Positions 33,643-47,086 of a stretch of 64,000 bases of DNA are shown here, one piece after another. The DNA lies in the NCBI GenBank assembly GCA_032622095.1, contig CP136064.1:143611954-143675953 (forward strand), read 5' to 3'. The notes below the pieces were generated by a model. It ran no database searches. It had not been told where the DNA came from and was given only the letters and a program-made list of their open reading frames with translations. Made by a program: the position numbers and the translations under genes. How positions within the stretch are numbered: the first letter of the stretch is position 1; each line of letters opens with the position of its first letter. The DNA comes from Siphonodentalium dalli. Lineage: Eukaryota; Mollusca; Scaphopoda; Gadilida; Siphonodentaliidae.

Positions 33643-35220
33643 GTACCTTATGAAGTTATACCATGTAATTTGTATAGAATAATATTCATAGGTATATTTT
33701 TTGGATCTGAGGTATTTGGAGTATGATAAGGCACAGGCCTTAAAATCCTTCAAAATTTGCGAGAATCAATTTACAGCTTTCTACAGCGAATCAGCTGCTT
33801 TTAGGAGAATCAAACTGAGAATCAAGATCCTGATTCTTGTCAGATTTTAAGCCTGAAACAGTTAAATTTATATAAATTAGCTGTGAATAAATAACGACAA
33901 GCCTATGGAATGAAGCCTATGACAAGCCTATGGTCCTGAAGGTCATTCTTGCAAATGGTAAAATAAATGTTAAAATAATATCATAAATAAAATTATCATT
34001 ACAACCATACTAGTCTATTAGAAACATTAGGGCCACACAATCAGTGACTTACCTGAAGATTGTTGTGCTAAAACATTTTTTTTAAATTGAATTTTTTATT
34101 TTGGTTTGTTTAGATTGAACCACTTGATGAAGGTTAGAAAGATATGGTTAGAAAGATATGGCCCAGACAATAAACAAGAGGCCGATCACGATCGGCAGAT
34201 GTTTAAAAACCCATCCCTTGGCGATAGTAAATTACTATGATCGGAATCATAAATGAGAGTTTTGATGTTGAGTATACTGTTATGTACTATTATAGACAAA
34301 TGTACATAACACAAATTATTGGAATTAATGGGTTACTCGCATTTATATAAGAGAATGCACTGGAACATGATCTGTAATGCTGCACCACCACAGCCTTGTG
34401 TTAAATGTGACCTGGACATGGAATATTTAGGTTAAGAGAGTCCAATTTAAGTTTACAATGATAATGTATCAAATTCTACCAACAACAGCCATCTGACCCA
34501 TTAATATCAATTATATAGCAGAGCTGTCAACAAATCACAGGCATTGTTTATGTTGAAGGCTGGCATCTCTATTAAACCAATAACATTTATAATGACCTCA
34601 GACCATCTGTAGAGTTGTAGAGCTGTGCAATGCAGCAGATGTTCCAGTCTACTGTTAATATCATGTGATGTGTATTGTTGAAACTTAAAAAAAAATTAGA
34701 GACCATAGCTTTCTTTATCTGCACATTGGCATAAGAGACATCAGAAAATAATATACAGTAGCCTTATCAATAGTTAAGCCTAAGTAGTCCAAAGGCATGG
34801 GATGGAATTGGTGAATTGGGTTTAATGTCGCTCCAAACAAATTTACCAGTACATATCACAAGATTTTGGACCGATTTAAACCAAATTTGGTATGGTGACT
34901 CGGGGTACCCTTGACAGAGTTATAATGTTGTTAGTTTTTCAAATTTTGTTAACTTAAAAAAAAAAAAAATTATTATTTAAAACAAAAATATTTTATTATA
35001 CAAATTTTTTGTATTTATTTAGTTAATTAATTTTTTTTTTTTTAAATTGAGCTAGGAATTCAATCTGAATTTTTTTTTTTTAAGAGTGAATATTTTTTCG
35101 AAAAAGGGCCATAACTCAGTTAAAAATAGTCTGATCAAACCCATATTCGAACTTGATCTGTCTTTTGTGCTGAGAAATTCAGGGCTTGCCATATCAAATA
35201 AGTTTTCTCCCTTATATTGT
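33643..35220. other. No gene; dispersed repeat text
   Basis: 34180-34240 resembles 24010-24060 (GATCGGCAGATGTTTAA, GGCGATAGTA). 34860-35210 carries ACCAAATTTGGTATG and AGGGCCATAACTCAGTTAAAAA, typical of dispersed non-coding repeats. Long A/T runs lie at 34960-35085. Confidence 0.5.
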
Positions 35221-35224
35221 ATTC

Positions 35225-35425
35225 TGTTGTACTCCCCTGCCAAAATACAGCTACATTACAGCTACATTACAGTTAGGAATTACAGTTACTTTCCAGCTAC
35301 ATTACAGCTGGAGTTACAGTTATCTTACAGCTAGTTTCCAGCTAAATACAATGAATGTGCCAGAAAAAAAAATTTGTGTCTGGAAAAAGTTTCAGCTTTG
35401 TTACAACTAAACTGCTTCTTAGCTG
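35225..35425 (+). repeat. CAGCTACATTACAG short tandem repeat
   Basis: CAGCTACATTACAG and TTACAGTTA variants repeat at about 14-18 bp. Related in wording to the array at 36527-37020. Confidence 0.7.
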
Positions 35426-36526
35426 TAATAAGATATAATAATTTATTCATAACTCAAGGGTCAGCCGAGTCCAAAAAATAATTGTTGGCGACGGCCGCCA
35501 TTTTGTATTGATTAATACCACCTCAAAATGTACAATTAGGCAAAATGCTCCAGGGCAAAAATAAAAAACACTTTGTTCTGGTAAATGTTAGCAATATTTC
35601 ATCATCCGCAGGAACATCCTAAAGCCAAAGATATTTATTAAAATTTAATGTAAATTAAACCAAAGCCCTGATTAACAAACTGAAATTGCATGAAAAAGTT
35701 TTGTTTACATATTTTATAAAATTATTTAAAAGAGGATTTTAAAAAATTAGAATCCTCTTTTTCCCCGAAAGAGGATTCTACTTTCTAACAGTATTTCCAC
35801 CTAAAAGATTGAAGAAATATTCTCAAAGTTCAAGGCAGACAAACGGAAACTATAAGTTCCTATTGAAAGATCGCAGAGTCCTTTTAAGATTGCTTCTTGG
35901 GAAACCAGTAAAGGCGTCATGACATCAAGACGTACATCATGACGTCACAACCTACATCGGCACGCAAAATTCCAGACAGGACTGGGTCGATGGCCAGACA
36001 GCTGACACTTGTATTACACGGGCAGGCTAAACATCCACATTTACGTTATATGTGAAAATTTACATACATTGTATATAATATTTTCTTGTGTCCCGTTAGG
36101 GTTTATCATCAAATCCTTCAAAAGATAAAAATTCATCCGATAATCCCATGAACAGTAACAAGCGGGCGCAAATTACATTTACATATGATCATATTAGCAG
36201 TTATCTGAACCCTATGGTGGAATATATAGCAATCATAGGTTTCTGGTTGAATTCTGAACTCAATGATATAATGGGGAGTCAGCTCTGCTCTGTAATGTAA
36301 TCTGCAGCCACTTTATAAAAGCTGTATTCTCTAGACATTGTGAAATTCTACGATATGAATGAGAGCTTTTCCATACAACATGTGACATGTGTGATTATGG
36401 GGCACACATAATTTGTGAAAGAGTTAATAGCAAAGAAACAGAGTTAAAACAGTTATGAACCAGTTTATTCTGTAATATCTATTGAATTTACTGGGGTTTT
36501 TTTCAAAGTCAAAACAGCCACAAAAC
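35426..36526. other. No gene seen; one small hairpin
   Basis: AGAATCCTCTTT (35749-35760) is mirrored by AAAGAGGATTCT (35769-35780). No domains in any frame. Confidence 0.45.
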
Positions 36527-37020
36527 AGTTACACTGTAAAATGACTGTAATTACAGCTACATTCCAGCTACTGTTGACAGCCAAAAATTAGTTACACTGT
36601 AATGTGACTGTAATGACAGCTGTATCCCAGCTACACTTGACAGTCACAAAACAGTTACACTGTAACATGACTGAAAGAACAGCTACATCCCAGATACACT
36701 TGATAGTCACAAAACAGTTACACTGTAATATGACTGTAATGACAGCTACATCCCAGCTACACTTGATAGTCACAAAACAGTTCCACTGTAATATGACTGT
36801 TATAACAGCTACATCCCAGCTTCTCTTGACAGCCACAAAAACAGTTACACTGTAATAGACTGTAATGGCAGCTACCTTACAGTTACTAATTCCAGTCATA
36901 AAACAGTTACACTGTAATATGACTGTCTGAACAGCTATGTCACAGTTATTAATTACAGCTAACTTACAGCTAAGCTGTTTTTAAAACAACAATACAGCTA
37001 CAAAACAGCTATAAAACAGT
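36527..37020 (+). repeat. ~63-bp minisatellite (GTTACACTGTAA / CAGCTACATCCCAGC)
   Basis: GTTACACTGTAA recurs at about 36529, 36592, 36655, 36717, 36779 (one change), 36844 and 36907, a period of 62-65 bp over about seven copies. Confidence 0.9.
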
Positions 37021-37289
37021 GTAGCATGTGTCCAGACATTGTCATTCATGCCCGTTATGTAATCCTAAGTTGTTTTATTAAATCTATTGTCTATACTATA
37101 ATGACAGCTTTCATGGCTACGAAGAGTGTGAATATTAATTAGTCTTAATTGACTCTCTTCTGATAGTACCGAGTGATGATGAATATGAAATTACCCTTGA
37201 TGTTATATATATACTGACATCTGCAAATGAGGGAGAAATTGGCGGTCTTCCGTATTTTGGAGGTTTTCCCTATGGCAATCCGGGAGTCT

Positions 37290-37738
37290 CGATCATGGAC
37301 AATCTGTGAAACTTAACAGCTCTGGTACACATCTTTTTTGGATCTCATGATTGCAGGCACACATATTCTGATGATGGTTATAATTGTTCCAAGTTTCAAA
37401 ACATTGACCAATAAAATTAATTAATACAAGCTTGGACAAAATTGCAGTGTTGCAAAAATGTTTAAGAAGAAAAAGGGCAATAACTCCACACACAAAAAAA
37501 GTTGAAAGGACCTCATGAATATAGATGGTTACCATGGTACTAAATATCTGTGCATAGTTTAAAAAAAATTGACTAAAAAATAAAGAAATACAAGCTCCGA
37601 CAAAGTTGTGCCCACAGACAGAGTCAGACGGACAGATGGATGGATTGATGGATGGACAGACAAGCTGATTCCAATATTCTCCCCATAACTTCATTACATG
37701 GGGGACACTGGGGCTTATAATGCGCTCCAATGGCTCGA
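37290..37738 (+). repeat. Dispersed repeat R2, second locus
   Basis: Shares AAAAAGGGCAATAACTCCAC and ACCATGGTACTAAATATCTG with 33100-33460. It ends in GATGGATGGACAGAC steps and a 24-base C run (37739-37762). Confidence 0.65.
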
Positions 37739-37762
37739 CCCCCCCCCCCCCCCCCCCCCCCC

Positions 37763-38868
37763 ATCAGCACTTCCCGTATGTGCTATCCCTATATACATGC
37801 CTGCTTTATGTCATGGTTGTACACTAAAATGACAAGTGCAGTGCAGGTGGTGGGCAGTGGAGTGCTTTACAAGGCCCTGTGGGGGGGTATAAACTATGCC
37901 TCAATCTGCGTGGATCACAAATCTGCGCTAATACCAGGATCGAATCAAATCAGCTTTATCGTCGTTGGATGGCTTGTATAAATAACCTAAATGTGCTATG
38001 CACTTTTCAGCTGAGCTACCTGGTACCCAGTGGAGTTGGTAAACCTACCCCAATGGACAATATCAACAAGAGTATTTAGTCAACTGCAAGCCACACATAC
38101 AACATTCTTACATGATCCTAAATATAGAATAGATGTTTTGTGGCCTTCAGGCATGAGACTAGTGAATGTGTTAATCAATGCATGCAGAGAGGAATGTATA
38201 ATATCCCTATAAAAGATACATACTATCACTGCTGTGCATAACCCAACACTATGCAAACATTGTTCAGACATAATATGAGGATAGGACAAACCTGTGCCCA
38301 AAAACCCATTAAAAGTGTGTACACATTATCACACGCACCAGAGAGAACAAACTAAGCTAATTTGTTCGTGAATTTCAATCATTAATTCAGGATATATCTT
38401 AAATTTAGTTGATAGTCAAGTAGTTGCACTATAGCTTCATGCATTAAAAAATTATGTTTAAAGAAGTGAGTTTGTCAATAAAAATACTACATATATGCAT
38501 TTATCCATTGTATTTCAGCTAGGGTCCTTCCTTACTATTGTAAAATAATATTAATTTACAGTTGTAACTATATTTGCAGCAAAGAAAATATTGTAGAGAT
38601 ATGAATTATATCAACCCCATTATTAAAGATTCATTCATTTTACATAGAAACCACTGAACACCACAAAGCAACTGACAAACGATTAAAGATACACAAATCT
38701 GGTTTTATTCCTTCCCTTTGTGTGAATCACAAATCCATGCTGATCGGGATTTAAACCAGCTTATTCATTGCTGAATGGCTTAATATTGTTCACCTAATGT
38801 GCCATGTATCTTACCAACTGAGTCTCCAATTGTGCTTAATCATAGACATAGCATCACACTAAAAACTA
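37763..38868. other. No gene seen
   Basis: Short open frames only; no recognisable domain, RNA or strong repeat. Confidence 0.5.
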
Positions 38869-39015
38869 AAGTGCGAAATTGGAATACAGCGGACATTTGA
38901 GCTTCCTTTTTTGGGGTCGCGTCGGTTGCCGTGTGGTATTGACTTCGGACTTTGAGTCGCAAGGCGCGCTCGCCATCATGGGTCGGGGTTCGAATCCCAC
39001 CCAATCCCAAATTGA
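38869..39015 (+). mobile_element. tRNA-derived SINE-like copy 1
   Basis: GGTCGCGTCGGTTGCCGTGTGG (A-box-like, from 38916) and a perfect B box GGTTCGAATCC (38987-38997), followed by CACCCAATCCCA, have the layout of a tRNA-derived RNA polymerase III unit. The match to 40698-40845 starts upstream at GGAATACAGC, so the repeated unit is longer than a tRNA. The body does not fold into a clean tRNA by eye. Confidence 0.65.
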
Positions 39016-39049
39016 AAGTGTCAATGACACTGTAGTTCAACTTAGGTAG

Positions 39050-40410
39050 GGGAATAATTTAATGGCCTGTAGGGTGTGTCAAAGGATTTAGTGATCCTAA
39101 GAGTAAAATGCAAGATGGCCACTGGTGGCCATGTTTTTTGGCCGAATGACCCTAAAATGACTCGTTCCCATCTTCATCTCAATGTCAACATCCATGATAA
39201 TTTTTATGAAGATCAGACAAACAGTACGGCCTGTAGCCCGCATCAACAGATTTAATTTTGAAATCCAAGATGGCGCCAGCGGCCATGTTTTTTGGCTGAA
39301 TGACCCCCAAAATGAATCGTTCCCATCTACATGTCAATATCAACATTTACGACAAGTTTCATAATGATCGGATCAGGGATGTGGTCTGTAGGGTGTGCCA
39401 AAGGATTTAGTGATGCAAAGAGTAAATTCTAAAATAGCCAAATGATCCCAAAATGACTCGTTCCCATCTACATGTCAATGTCAACATCCATTGCAAATTT
39501 CATGAAGATCAAACAAACAGATCGGTCTATAACCCATGCTAATGGATTTTTTGAAATATTTAGTCATACAAAGAGTAAAATCCAAAATGGCCATTGGTGG
39601 CCATAAATGACCCGAAAATGACACATTCCCATCATGAGGTCACCCCGATCACCCATATGAAGTTTGATGATGATCGGATCAGGGATGTGGTCTGTAGTAT
39701 GTGTCAAAGGATTTAGTGATGCAAAGAGTAAAATCCAAGATGGCCACCAGCGGCCATGTTTTTTGGCCGATTGATCCTAAAATGACCTGTTCCCATCTAC
39801 ATGTCAATGTCAATATTCATGACAAATTTTATGATGATCAGACACAGTACAGCCTGTAGCCCGCGCCAATGGATTAAATTTTGAAATCCAAGATGGCCAC
39901 CAGCGGCCATGTTTTTTGGCCGAATTACCCCAAAATCATTCGTGCCTAACTAGGGGCCACCTATGAAGTTTGGTGATGATCGCAAAATGACCCCAAAATG
40001 ACTCGTTCCCATATAGAGGTCACCCCGATGATCCATATGAAGTTTGGTGATGATCGCATCAGAGATGTGGTCTGCAGGATGTGTCAAAGAATTTAGTGAT
40101 GCAAAGAGTAAAATCCAAGATGGCCACAAGCGGCCATGCTTTTTGACCGAATGATCCTAAAATGACTCGTTCCCTCTTCATGTAAATGTCAACATTCATG
40201 ACAAATTTTATGATGATCAGACAAACAGTATGGCCTGTAGCCCGCGCCAATGGATTTAATTTTGAAATCCAAGATGGCCACCAGCGGCCATGTTTTTTGG
40301 CCGAATGACCCCAAAATGACTCGTTCCCATCTACATGTCAATGTCAACATTCGTGACAAATTTCATAAAGATCCGACCAAAGATACGACCTGTAGCCCAC
40401 GTCAAAGGAA
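39050..40410 (+). repeat. ATGGCC tandem repeat, block 2
   Basis: Many degenerate copies. AAGAGTAAAATCCAAGATGG-type steps occur near 39094, 39421, 39573, 39725 and 40106. AATTTTGAAATCCAAGATGG-type steps occur near 39254, 39877 and 40259. Each is followed by a GGCCATGTTTTTTGGCCGAA-like part and AATGACTCGTTCCCATC. Two alternating half-units make up a unit of roughly 300-380 bp. Confidence 0.85.
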
Positions 40411-40697
40411 ATCGTTGACGGACACACGCACACATACACACGGACAACGGACGCCAACCCATGGCAATACCTCAAACTTACAAAGTAAGTTGAGCTAAAA
40501 CTGTGCACTGTCTCAAAAATTGCATTTGCTTCTAAAAATAGGCGCCTTGTGTGTTGTATAGTCCCAGACATGATCAAAGAGCAACGCTCGGCATGTTTCA
40601 GAGAGAGACATACATGTATATATAATATGCTACTGTGCCATATCTGCTATATATATATATACACAGTAGAGACCTTAACATGTGCATATAGTGTCCT

Positions 40698-40845
40698 AAG
40701 TGCAACGTCGGAATACAGCAGCCATTTGAGCTTTCTTTTTTTGGGGTCGCTTCGGTGGCCGTGTGCTATTGAAGTTAGACTGAGTCGCAAGGCGTGCTCG
40801 CCATCATGGGCCGGGGTTCGAATCTCACTCAATCCCAAATAAATT
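40698..40845 (+). mobile_element. tRNA-derived SINE-like copy 2
   Basis: Second copy of 38869-39015, with B box GGTTCGAATCT at 40815-40825 (one change) and the same upstream GGAATACAGCAGCCATTTGAG text. Confidence 0.65.
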
Positions 40846-41100
40846 TGCACTGTCTCAAAAATTGCATTTGTTAAAATGGTTACTTTTATATCACTTTATA
40901 GCAATGTATGCATTTATCTAATGCTGGGTCAGACCATTTGTCATGGCAGAATTATCCATGTGACAACTCATACTACATGGATGATCAACGTAGTCTATAA
41001 ATCTTCCAGAAAGTTTTTGTAGATTCCACCAAATTGCGACCAGTTGCCATGGCAACCGATTTTCAGAAAATTATACATTTGGGGGCTGTAATTTCGCTAT

Positions 41101-41855
41101 ATGCCAAGATGTTTGCGACAATTAATTTCCAAAGTTATAGGATCCAGGAATATACTTAAATTGCTCTCGCTTCTGGTTCCATCTGCTGAAGGGGTCAAGT
41201 TCGCTGATAACAAGTACATGAAGTGGGAAACGGATATAGCTGATATTGATGGGCTGAAAACAAGAATGACCAAAGTAGAGACAGATGTGGGTGACTTGGA
41301 TTCCAGAGTTAAAGTTATAGAAAGTGTTAAACCAGATACACGAAGCGACCCACAGAGTATTCACAACATTATATTGGATAATGAACAAATAAAGAGAAGA
41401 CTGGCAAAACTGGAAACTGAAAATGATGAATTGAAAACCACAATGAACTCTTGCTCTATAAAGATTGATGAAATATCAGCTACTGTGGTGGATTTGCAAG
41501 GGAGAAGTATGAGGGAGAATTTAATATTTACTGGCATAGAAGAAACCCAGGGAATCATGCATGGTGGGGATAACAAAACCACAATAGAGGATATTCTACA
41601 GGAGTTCTTCAAGGAAAAACTGAAGATAAAAGACCGTATACTAATAGACCGGGCACACCGAATTGGTGAGAAGAGTAATGACCGCTCCCAGTGTTGACCA
41701 ATTGTTGCAAAATTTACATTCTATAAGCAGAAGGAATTAGTTAAGAAAATGGCGAAGAACCTCAACTCTCAAGACAAAGTCTATGTGAATGAACAATTCC
41801 CTAAAGAAGTACAAAAGTACAGGAAAGAAGTTCTCTATCCCATGGTGAGTCCATG
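41101..41855 (+). pseudogene. LINE ORF1 (coiled coil + RNA-binding-type domain)
   Basis: An acidic/basic heptad region with repeated DIDGLKTRMTKVETDVGDLD-type phrases (coiled coil, residues about 45-140) is followed by SMRENLIFTGIEE and RILIDRAHRIG, typical of LINE ORF1 RNA-binding domains. An in-frame TGA at 41695-41697 breaks it. The same frame continues PIVAKFTFYKQKELVKKMAK and then KEVLYPMV to a stop at 41853. The product would trimerise and bind element RNA if intact. The true N-terminus is unclear, and the first 35 residues may be non-coding. Confidence 0.75.
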
Positions 41856-41977
41856 ATAAACTTTATATAAATAACACGTTAGTGAACCCACCCAAGCCCC
41901 GACCATATAAGAATAAGGCCAATAAGGGAAGTGGGCAACAGGCTAGTATGCAATGAGGGTACGTGGGGAGGACCTAC

Positions 41978-44225
41978 CTGCAAATTCTATCTTTGAATGT
42001 GTGTGGGATCAATTCAAAAGTATGTGAGCCAGAGTTCCTGGAATACATCAGTGCTTATGATATATTATGCTTTCAAGAAACAAAAACAGACAGCACTGAT
42101 GTGGCCGGGTTCCTGGCTACCATACAGTCTCAATGAAAAACAGAGCTGATATTGCTGTCTTTAGGTCGGGTGGTATAGGCCTACTGGTTAAGGACGAGCT
42201 TGAGCATGTGGTAGAGTTGTTTGAAACTAGCGACACTAATGACATCGCTCAATGGTTCAAAATTAACAGTGACAATGGGAATCCCCCAATTGTAATTGGT
42301 AATATTTACGTACCCCCAGAGAATAGCAGGTATGCCTCCCCGGAATGGGCAAATAAGCTTTATGCAATGATTATTGAAAAGCTACTTATAACTGACAAAA
42401 TTATCCTTATTGGTGATTTTAATGCTCGAACAGCCCAATTGATTGATTATGAAGATGAGGAAGAAATGATAGAATTAATTGATTATGGTGGTGGCTTGGA
42501 TCAGTTTTCACTAACAAGAGTCTCACAAGATAGAAAGACAAATAATTATGGTTTCAAATTAATTGATATATGTAAGACTGCAAAACTACTTATATGCAAT
42601 GGTAGAGTTGGAACAGACAGAGCAATTGGCACAACTACATTCAAAGACATCAGCCTAATTGACTATGTAGTTTGCTCACCATTTGCATGCAAATTAATTA
42701 ATGATTTGCATGTACATGACCAAGATAGTCTTTTATCTGATGCACATTGTCCCTTAACTGTGAAAATTTCAATATCATGCAATGAAGAAGAAATTCCTTC
42801 AGTAAATTGTACAAATCTGAATGAAACAATCACTATTAAACCATGGACAAGCGAAAAAGGTGTGCAGTTCTCCGAAACTTTCACAGATGATTCAGTACAG
42901 AATCTTGTAGAAATTTTGAATCAAATGCAAGATAATAGTGAATTGAGTGATAAAGAATTATCTAAATTCTCAGAAATTTTGACAAGTAACTTGTTACAAA
43001 ATGCAACAGGGTTCCAAAAAGAAGAGGAACGGTGGGTTTCCAAAAAATAAATCTAAAGCACCATGGTTTGATAGCGATTGCTCCAACACAAGGAAGAAAT
43101 ATAGAAAAGCAAGGAAAATCTATCTGATGTATAAATCTCCCCAAAATCATACCAATTTGTTAGAAAGTAGAAGGGCATATAAGGTCGCAATGCGCAGAAG
43201 TAAGTTCAAATACAATATTGAGTTTCAAAACAGAGTTAAGAGCCTTAAAGGCACAAATCCGAGGGAATATTGGAAACTTATTAATAGTATAGATGATAAA
43301 AAATGTCATCACCCCATGCCCTCAGTTGATGAATTCTATTCCCATTTTTCAAATGTTACAGGTTGTGTTGATACTCCGCTCCCAGAGTCTGTAAAACCAA
43401 ACTACGATACATCATTACTGAATCGAGATATTAATATCGAAGAGGTCGAAAAGGCAGTACAAGGTCTTAAAACAGGGAAAGCACCTGGAATCGATAAAGT
43501 TACAAATGAGTATATCAGAGGTTCCTACCCTAAAATGAAAATTGTTTATCTTAAATATTTTAATCTGATTCTCAAAACTGGACATATACCCAAAGAGTGG
43601 AGTATTGGACTTATTAAACCAATTTATAAATCTGGGAAATTTTCTTCCCCTGATAACTATAGACAAATTACACTTGTCAGCTGTTTGGCCAAATTGTTTA
43701 CTAGTATACTCAGTAAGAGAATATACTCATTCCTAGAAATAAATGGCATCCTCTCTGTAAATCAAGCTGGATTTCGGCCAAACTATTCCACCATTGACCA
43801 CATACATACATTGAATTCGATGATTGAGTTAACCAATTCTATTAATGGTAGTTTATATTGTGCCTTCATAGACCTGTCTAAGGCTTTTAACAGTGTCTGG
43901 AGGAATAGTCTTTGGTATAAACTTATCTCATCAGGTATTGATGGAAAATTATTAAAGGTCATACAAAGTATGTACCAGGATATAAAATCATGTGTTTCAG
44001 TTGATGAAAAGATTTCCCCCCTTTTTAAATGTCCAATTGGCGTGAGGCAAGGCGAAAATCTCTCCCCTATACTTTTTGCCCTATATCTGAATGATCTGGA
44101 GTCATACCTTGGCCAAAACTGTCAAAATGTCAGCCTTGAGTGGTAAAGCAATGCACAGATTTGTTAAACTGTTTTCACTTTTATATGCTGATGATACCAT
44201 ACACATGGCTGACGTACACAGCTGA
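41978..44225 (+). pseudogene. LINE ORF2, 5' part: APE endonuclease and RT up to YADD
   Basis: Reading begins ILSLNVCGINSK and YDILCFQETKTD (endonuclease N-terminus). A shift before 42133 leads to GDFNAR, ISLIDYVVCS and LLSDAHCPL, the APE-type endonuclease core. Another shift near 43020 opens the RT: GKAPGIDKVTNEYI, DNYRQITLVSC, AGFRPNYSTIDHI, AFIDLSKAFNSVWR, GVRQGENLSPILFALYLND. A further shift near 44140 precedes LFSLLYADDTIHMAD, the catalytic motif. It is interrupted at 44226 by F2. ORF2 is non-functional; its clade is not resolved by eye. Confidence 0.85.
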
Positions 44226-44375
44226 TAGTCGGGGAGCCAATAAGGTCCACCTGCACCCCCCCCCCGATGATTACAAATAACCTTATTTTTATTGTTCCCT
44301 ATGGTATCCAGATAAAGAATCCGGAATTCACCGAAAAATAAAGGTGGCCCTACTGGGTGCTAGAGCCATTTGAAT

Positions 44376-44554
44376 CCAAGATGGCCGCCATTTCCTCTAA
44401 CTCCGACCAGATGTATTTAATCGTTGTAATAGATCGGTTGTTAGCAAAAGACACAGACAAAATGTATGCCATTTTGTTGGTATGATGTCCTTCTTCCAAA
44501 TGACGGCAAATAATTTCGAAAAAAATTCAAAATGGCCGCGGAAAAATGACGTCA
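44376..44554 (+). promoter_or_regulatory. Promoter-like terminal region of F2
   Basis: CCAAGATGGC (44376-44385, YY1-like) is followed by a full CRE palindrome TGACGTCA (44547-44554). A tandem duplicate of this section carries another TGACGTCA at 44912-44919, and the inverted right arm carries one at 49155-49162. The recurrence in every arm of F1 and F2 suggests retained function, but activity is unproven. Confidence 0.35.
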
Positions 44555-44993
44555 TATGCACGAAAATAGGAAATTTAATTAATATTTCACCATATCTTCC
44601 ATTTTTCTTCACATTAATCATTAGTAAATGGCAATGTTTTTGAGACAGTCGTCAAGCGTGATATTATAGCGTCATTTTAAGACATTTGCCATTGACGAGG
44701 GTTCAGTAATAGATACAGAAAGAGGATTTGAAAAATAGGGGTGAAATTTTCGATTTTTTTTGCAAGACGATTTTGATGTATTTAATCGTTGAAATAGATC
44801 GGTTGTTAGCAAAAGACACAGACAAAATGTATGCCGTTTTGTTGGTATGATGTCCTTCTTCAAAATGGCGGCAAATAATTTCGAAAAAAATTCAAAATGG
44901 CCGCCGAAAAATGACGTCATATGCACGAAAATAGGAAATTTAATTAATATCTCACCATATCTTCCATTTTTCTTCACATTAATCCTAGTAAAT
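44395..44993 (+). repeat. Tandem duplication in the left arm of F2
   Basis: The segment from TATTTAATCGTTG to CACATTAATC occurs at 44415-44620 and again at 44779-44985, separated by about 155 bp that includes GGCAATGTTTTTGAGACAG. F1 carries only a truncated second copy (8550-8630). Confidence 0.85.
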
Positions 44994-45959
44994 GGCAATG
45001 TATTTGAGACAGGCATCAAGCGTGATATTATAGCGTCATTTTAAGACATTTGCCATTGACGAGGGTTCAGTAATAGATACAGAAAGAGGATTTGAAAAAG
45101 AGGGGTGAAATTTTCGATTTTTTTGCAAGACGGTCTTGATAATCATTTTAACGACAAACCACACAGGATGTTAATATAGAATGTCAACAACTATGTGCTT
45201 TATTTTATTGGACGGATGTTTTAATTCAATGGGAATGAAATTGGTGTAGAACATTTCCAAAATGGCCGCCGAAAATATGAAAAATGGTAAATATTGTCCC
45301 AGGGTGTCCTGCAATGGCTTACAAGTTGTGGTTGATATATACAATTGGCTAATCTGTATTATATACATTGAATACTTATATGTCTGATGCACCATGGATC
45401 AATGTTTCTATTGTCACCACTGACATCACCAGAAATATTGGATATTTCTCTCACAAACTTGACATAAATATCGGCAAAAATTAACTTTTCAGGGTTGGAC
45501 AATTTTTTTAAGTAAAATGCAACTATCATTGGTATCAAAGGTATTTATTGTTTTGGTCTATCTTAAATGTGTCACACTACGGTGTTTATAGACCAAATTG
45601 CTCAAGATGGCTTCCAAAATGGCAACCAAATTTGTAAAAAGTTAATTTTTTACATATATCCCGAACATTATTATCTGCGTTATTCGACAAGGTAGCAAAC
45701 TGTGACTCACTTGGTTATTATACGTGTTAGTTAATTAACCGACAACTACGTTCTATTCTGTTTGTCCCAGTTCCGTATGGGGCATGACAAATTCATTTTA
45801 AAGTTCCAGTATGGAACCTCTTTTGTGATTCTGGCCATATTATTGAAAGGAAATGGGCAAAACTTTGAGACGGAACTCAGATGAACCGTAATATGTGGCT
45901 ATTCTGGCCCATCATGATAAAAAGTGATCAACTGGATAAAAGATGGATGCCAATATGGC

Positions 45960-47086
45960 AGCCAGGGAGTTACTGTATGATCATAGGTGATGTGAATAGG
46001 TATACAGGGAGTTACTGTATGGTCATGAATGATGTGAATAGGTATACAATGAGTGACTATATGGTTATGAGTGGGGTGTCCATGGTGAGATGCATAGGAA
46101 TATAAGGAGTGGCTGTATGGGCATGTGTGAGGTGAATCGGTATACATGTAGTGACTGTACGGTATATTGTGTGTGGCCGATGTGATCGTATGGGCATTGC
46201 TGTGGTTTATAGATATAACGAGAGTAGCTACATGGTCATCCGTGTGTTGTTTATGTATATATGGAGTGACTGTAAGGTCGTGGTGGTCGTGATGTATATG
46301 TGTACCGTGTGTGGCTGTATTGTGACATGTGGTGTATATGTATATTTGTGCTGTCTGTATGATCATGGATGGATTGCGTAGATAAATAGGGTGTGATTTT
46401 ATGGTTATGGGTAATGTGTATAGGTGCACATGGTATGCCTGTGGTCAAGATTGAAGTTATATGCATACCTGGAATAAGCTTTATGGTTATTGACGAGCGT
46501 GTGGCTATATAGGGAGTGCCATTTTGGTAACGGGTGGGTCGTATATTTATATATGTTGTGGATGTATTATCATCGGTGGTGTATATGGTGTAGATGAATG
46601 ATCATGGATGGCGTGTATGAGTATACAGTGAGTTGATTAATTGTCATGTGTGAGGTGTATATGCAAGTATGAGACTTATGAGTGGTCGTGTGTGCGGGTA
46701 TTGGTATATTTGGAAGGGCTCACCATTGGTGGGTGAGGTGTATATGTATATCTGAATTGACTCTATGGTCATGGGTATGGCGAATAGATATACATGTAGT
46801 GGCTGTATGGTCCATGGTGAGATGAATAGGTATAAAATGAGTGACTGTATGATCGTGAATGTGAAATAATATGTATACATAGAGTGACTATATGGTCAGG
46901 TGTAGGAGTATACCTGGTGTTCATGCATGGTGATTCATGGCTGTATCGTCATTTGTGGCATGTACCGGTATAGCCAAATAAGGCTGTATGGTCAGGTGTA
47001 CGTGTATAGAGTGGGTGACTATATTGTCATTTGTGTGGTGTGTATGTACATATGAGGTCATGGGATGCGTTGTACATGTATAATTT
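45960..47086 (+). repeat. GTATAC minisatellite, left arm of F2
   Basis: About 25 copies of the ~42-bp unit. The clearest pair starts near 45974 and 46016 (TGTATGATCATAGGTGATGT / TGTATGGTCATGAATGATGT), spaced exactly 42 bp. It corresponds to the right arm of F1. Confidence 0.85.

Noticed and set aside
36588-36899. Periodic proteins across the 63-bp minisatellite
   Set aside because: Open on both strands only because the repeat period is near a multiple of three and the unit lacks stops.
38916-39010. A functional tRNA gene
   Set aside because: The B box is perfect, but the cloverleaf does not form by eye and the repeat extends well upstream, so it fits a SINE better.
32768-40410. CRISPR array
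   Set aside because: Spaced repeats here are degenerate tandem minisatellites in animal DNA without constant repeats, unique spacers or cas genes.
44223-44225. F2 target duplication longer than three bases
   Set aside because: Bases outside TGA differ (GC before TGA on the left, GGG after it on the right), so only three bases are shared.
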